Notes under the pieces: model-generated
The model's database searches: none
What the model was told of the DNA's origin: nothing
What the model saw: only the letters and a program-made list of their open reading frames with translations
Shown: one piece after another, positions 61,753-64,000 of the stretch
Layout of the letters: each line of letters opens with the position of its first letter
Position numbering within the stretch: position 1 is the first letter of the stretch
Program-made: the position numbers and the translations under genes
Source of the DNA: JABGQS01 sp963674545
GTDB lineage: Bacteria > Bacillota > Clostridia > Christensenellales > SZUA-584
NCBI GenBank assembly: GCA_963674545.2
Contig: CAXXFB010000001.1
Span: forward strand, 1,488,001 to 1,552,000
Direction: 5' to 3'
Length of the DNA: 64,000 nt

Positions 61753-62778
61753 CTATCTTTCATATTCCCTGTTCTTATTCCTGTCTGCTTCAATCAGCTT
61801 ATCGAGCTTGCTCTCTTCAAGCCCTACATACCTTGCATAATCATACCCCGACGGATGAATAAGTATGCTCTCCTCAGGGTTATCCTTATTCTCAAGCTTG
61901 ATACATTGCCATGTTCCGCTTGCGCTCTCAAGAAGCTTATCTTTTCGCTTTTCTATAAACCCCACGTTTTCAAGAAGCATCCCGTTTACATACTCAATAT
62001 ACTCCTTATTCTCAAACGAAACCGTCTCAACAATTCTGTAAGGCAGCCTTCTCGAATACTGACTTCTTGATCCTGCGATAGAATAACTCTTCACATCATC
62101 ATAGTTAAATGGCTTTCGGGCAAAGTACGTGTGTCCGTCTATCTTGTTATCCAGCTCTTTTCTATAGTTCTCCATATATGCCATTTCGCCTATATGCATC
62201 AGATCACAGTAAGCTGTAATTTGCCCGTCCTCGTTCACCTCAATAAAATCAACTTTTTTAAATGTAAGTTCTCTGCTCTTCCTGTAGAAATAATCAAGCG
62301 GCTTATCCTGTTTCAGTAAAGCAGCAAGGAAATCATAATGAAGAGTACAGGATTCTAGATTGCTATGAAAATATTCTATAATCGAGTCCTTAAATCCCCT
62401 CTCCCGATAATCATCAAGGTTTGTCTGCGCCCACTCTGCAGCCAGCTTATCGTATAACTGTTTCTGCACATCGAAATAATACCTATCGTATTTCCCGTCA
62501 AGAAAATCCTTTATATTTTCAACTACTTCACCAGTGTGGATAATGGAAGTTGCGTAGAATATACCTTCATCAAGCACAATCTGACTGTTGGATACAATGT
62601 TTCCATCCGCCCTCCTACCCAGACTTTCATCAACTATATAATCGCCATTTTCATCCTTTGATATGGGGTAGTTATATTTAAATACCCCCAGATCCACATC
62701 AGCTTCCGATGATATTAACAAAGCGGTGCTGAAAACCTGCGCATTGTTGTTTATAAGTACAATCTCTGGTTTTTCCAC
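61753..62778 (-). CDS. Unknown protein of the mobile element
   Basis: A 341-residue soluble protein of no recognised family. It is rich in Tyr and acidic residues and has a DUF-like repeat of FARKPFNYDDVKSY and SGYDYARYVGLEESKL. It begins with GTG two bases after the DUF4406 stop, with AAGGAG upstream at good spacing, so both belong to one transcript. Confidence 0.7.
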   Translation of the reverse strand: MEKPEIVLINNNAQVFSTALLISSEADVDLGVFKYNYPISKDENGDYIVDESLGRRADGNIVSNSQIVLDEGIFYATSIIHTGEVVENIKDFLDGKYDRYYFDVQKQLYDKLAAEWAQTNLDDYRERGFKDSIIEYFHSNLESCTLHYDFLAALLKQDKPLDYFYRKSRELTFKKVDFIEVNEDGQITAYCDLMHIGEMAYMENYRKELDNKIDGHTYFARKPFNYDDVKSYSIAGSRSQYSRRLPYRIVETVSFENKEYIEYVNGMLLENVGFIEKRKDKLLESASGTWQCIKLENKDNPEESILIHPSGYDYARYVGLEESKLDKLIEADRNKNREYER

Positions 62779-62779
62779 T

Positions 62780-63130
62780 CTAGTTTTCTCCTTTCAAATA
62801 CTTTTCGATCTGGAATATACCTTCCAGCGGTACCACCGTAAGCCCGATTCTGCGAGCGTACACCATCTCCGATCTCATACCATCAGTGACCGTATCGCCA
62901 CAAACGAACATGATGCTTGCTTTCCTTATAAGCACCCTGTTCATCTGCATCGCATCGCTTCTTTCTTCAGGTATGTTATCATCCATAAACTGCGGGAACA
63001 GCAGGTGCGGTGCAAACGGAGTGTACCCGTGTTCATACACGGACCTCGAATACTCTATCGCTTTCGCTGTATTGCTCTTTATATTCCCCTTGTAAGGTGA
63101 ACATATATATGCTATTGGTCTCTTATACAT
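62780..63130 (-). CDS. DUF4406-type nucleoside deoxyribosyltransferase-like protein
   Basis: A 116-residue protein starting MYKRPIAYICSPYKGNIKSN. The SPYKG loop and later GDTVTDGMRSEMVYARRIG fit the DUF4406/DUF7768 group, with a nucleoside 2-deoxyribosyltransferase fold. Common on phages and conjugative elements; the reaction is untested. AAGGAG lies eight bases before this ATG. Confidence 0.8.
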   Translation of the reverse strand: MYKRPIAYICSPYKGNIKSNTAKAIEYSRSVYEHGYTPFAPHLLFPQFMDDNIPEERSDAMQMNRVLIRKASIMFVCGDTVTDGMRSEMVYARRIGLTVVPLEGIFQIEKYLKGEN

Positions 63131-63231
63131 CTTAACTTCTCCTTTATAAAATAAATGCCCGTGTGCCGCCACAAACGGCGACACATGGGCACAACATCGT
63201 TACTGTTACTGCTTTTCCTATCCTTCTAATC

Positions 63232-63564
63232 CTAGGACACAGCGCCTTCAGCCGCTTCTTCTCTAGGCTTGAGCCCGGAGATAAAGTCAATTTCCTTTAT
63301 CCGCACCTTCAGATTTGCCCTGGGTTTACCTTCTTTGTCAATATACGCCCTTATAAGCGGTATCCCCTTGATACAAACCTGCGAACCTTTTTTCAGCCGA
63401 TTATTGCAGGCAACAGCCTGTTTGCCGTAACTCACAACTTCAACAAAAGTAGTATCGTCATTTCTGTTATTGACAGCTACTGTGAAGTTGCAGTAAGTGT
63501 TCTCTTCTCTTTCGTTGAACACAGGATCCTTCGTCAAATTACCAATTCCTAAATACTGATTCAT
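63232..63564 (-). CDS. ssb: Single-stranded DNA-binding protein
   Basis: A 110-residue OB-fold protein starting MNQYLGIGNLTKDPVFNERE. NFTVAVNNRN, TTFVEVVSYGKQAVACNNRL and KVRIKEIDFI follow the SSB pattern. The protein is short and lacks the acidic tail (DDDIPF) of chromosomal SSB, typical of SSBs on phages and conjugative elements. AAAGGAAAA precedes the ATG. Confidence 0.88.
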   Translation of the reverse strand: MNQYLGIGNLTKDPVFNEREENTYCNFTVAVNNRNDDTTFVEVVSYGKQAVACNNRLKKGSQVCIKGIPLIRAYIDKEGKPRANLKVRIKEIDFISGLKPREEAAEGAVS

Positions 63565-63594
63565 AATGTATTTTCCTTTCAAGTTTTGCTTTCT

Positions 63595-64000
63595 TTATTT
63601 CTGCTTTGGTTTGTACACTGCAGGCCTGACCTTTGGCCTAGGATCATGAAACTTGCCTTTGGCAAAATCCTCAATCGACATGACCGAAACATGAATGTTC
63701 TCTTCGACCTGCTCTCTTGTAAACTCGAGCGGTGTCTTGAAGAACTCCTTATACTTGCTGACCTGCTCATCGGTAAGCGAAGCCGTCTCGCCCGTCCCGT
63801 TATCGCCAACAACCAGGAAATCGCCGCAGATTATCTCGTTGCCAACAAGCCTATTGCCTTCCATCCCGTTTATCTTACCTTCTTCGTTCAGGACGGCGTT
63901 TGTATTATCATCCAGCCGGAAATATTCAATATACCCGCCCACCAGCCTTTGCATTCCCTTCAGGCTGTCTTCGAGCATTATTTCCTTCGGCTCTTCATGT
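63595..64000 (-). CDS. DUF3846-domain protein, 5' end beyond the window
   Basis: The frame is open to the right edge, so the true start lies outside. The readable part (EEPKEIMLEDSLKGMQRLVG and GGYIEYF, then NRLVGNEIICGDFLVVGDN) is the DUF3846 domain, found on conjugative elements and phages of Firmicutes. Function unknown. A short linker separates it from ssb. Confidence 0.8.
   Translation of the reverse strand, partial: HEEPKEIMLEDSLKGMQRLVGGYIEYFRLDDNTNAVLNEEGKINGMEGNRLVGNEIICGDFLVVGDNGTGETASLTDEQVSKYKEFFKTPLEFTREQVEENIHVSVMSIEDFAKGKFHDPRPKVRPAVYKPKQK

Overview
The window looks like a chromosomal segment of an anaerobic Firmicute of the class Clostridia, probably gut-associated. The signs are indolepyruvate:ferredoxin oxidoreductase, a PPi-type phosphofructokinase, EFR1-type and NapH-type ferredoxin proteins, a B12-dependent methionine synthase reactivation domain, strong AGGAGG ribosome binding sites, frequent TTG/GTG starts and a folate (THF) riboswitch in front of folT. 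This placement is inferred from gene content; no rRNA or tRNA gene was seen.

From 1 to about 46.7 kb the window is mostly ordinary core genome. It holds paaK-iorA (aryl 2-oxoacid fermentation); an AT-rich gene for a possible HslV-like Ntn-hydrolase; a DUF815 ATPase; pfp; yjbQ; an EFR1 ferredoxin protein; a U32 peptidase; a D-2-hydroxyacid dehydrogenase; efp with pepQ and a TIM-barrel AP-endonuclease-like gene; a decayed membrane-protein gene; a MetH-activation-domain protein; a DMT transporter; a YuaF/flotillin pair; two GNAT acetyltransferases; a sialidase-like protein; and a radical SAM protein. A three-gene glycerol-3-phosphate oxidation operon (GlpA-like, FAD oxidoreductase, DUF1667) has an intrinsic terminator in its leader and is divergent from a TetR/4Fe-4S pair, with twin operator palindromes between them. 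Then come the rodA-nitroreductase-nth-obg-yhbY-lipoprotein operon, dnaX-ybaB-recR (dnaX carries an A AAA AAG slippery site followed by a -1 frame stop), a flavodoxin, folT with its riboswitch, mreC-mreD, an ADP-forming acyl-CoA synthetase with inverted domain order, a secreted acidic protein, and a translationally coupled pair of an SDR and an ERG4/ERG24-type sterol reductase. That last pair is the most unexpected item for this kind of organism.

From 46.7 to 52 kb the region is accessory. A complete IS21-family element (47852-50284, with a 5-bp GTTAC direct repeat) sits between a 5'-truncated larA and a 5'-truncated tetR-like gene, followed by small AT-rich genes, one apparently transcribed as a leaderless mRNA. 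From 51.9 to 58.0 kb a single 2028-codon gene encodes an N-terminally anchored extracellular protein with InlB-type repeats. From 58.2 kb to the right edge a minus-strand block looks like part of an integrated mobile element: DUF3846, SSB, DUF4406, an unknown protein, a DNA methyltransferase, an Xre-ImmA/IrrE regulator coupled to a PIN-like protein, and a frameshifted DUF6933-pRiA4b ORF-3 gene. Both ends of the window cut through genes (iorA on the left, the DUF3846 gene on the right).
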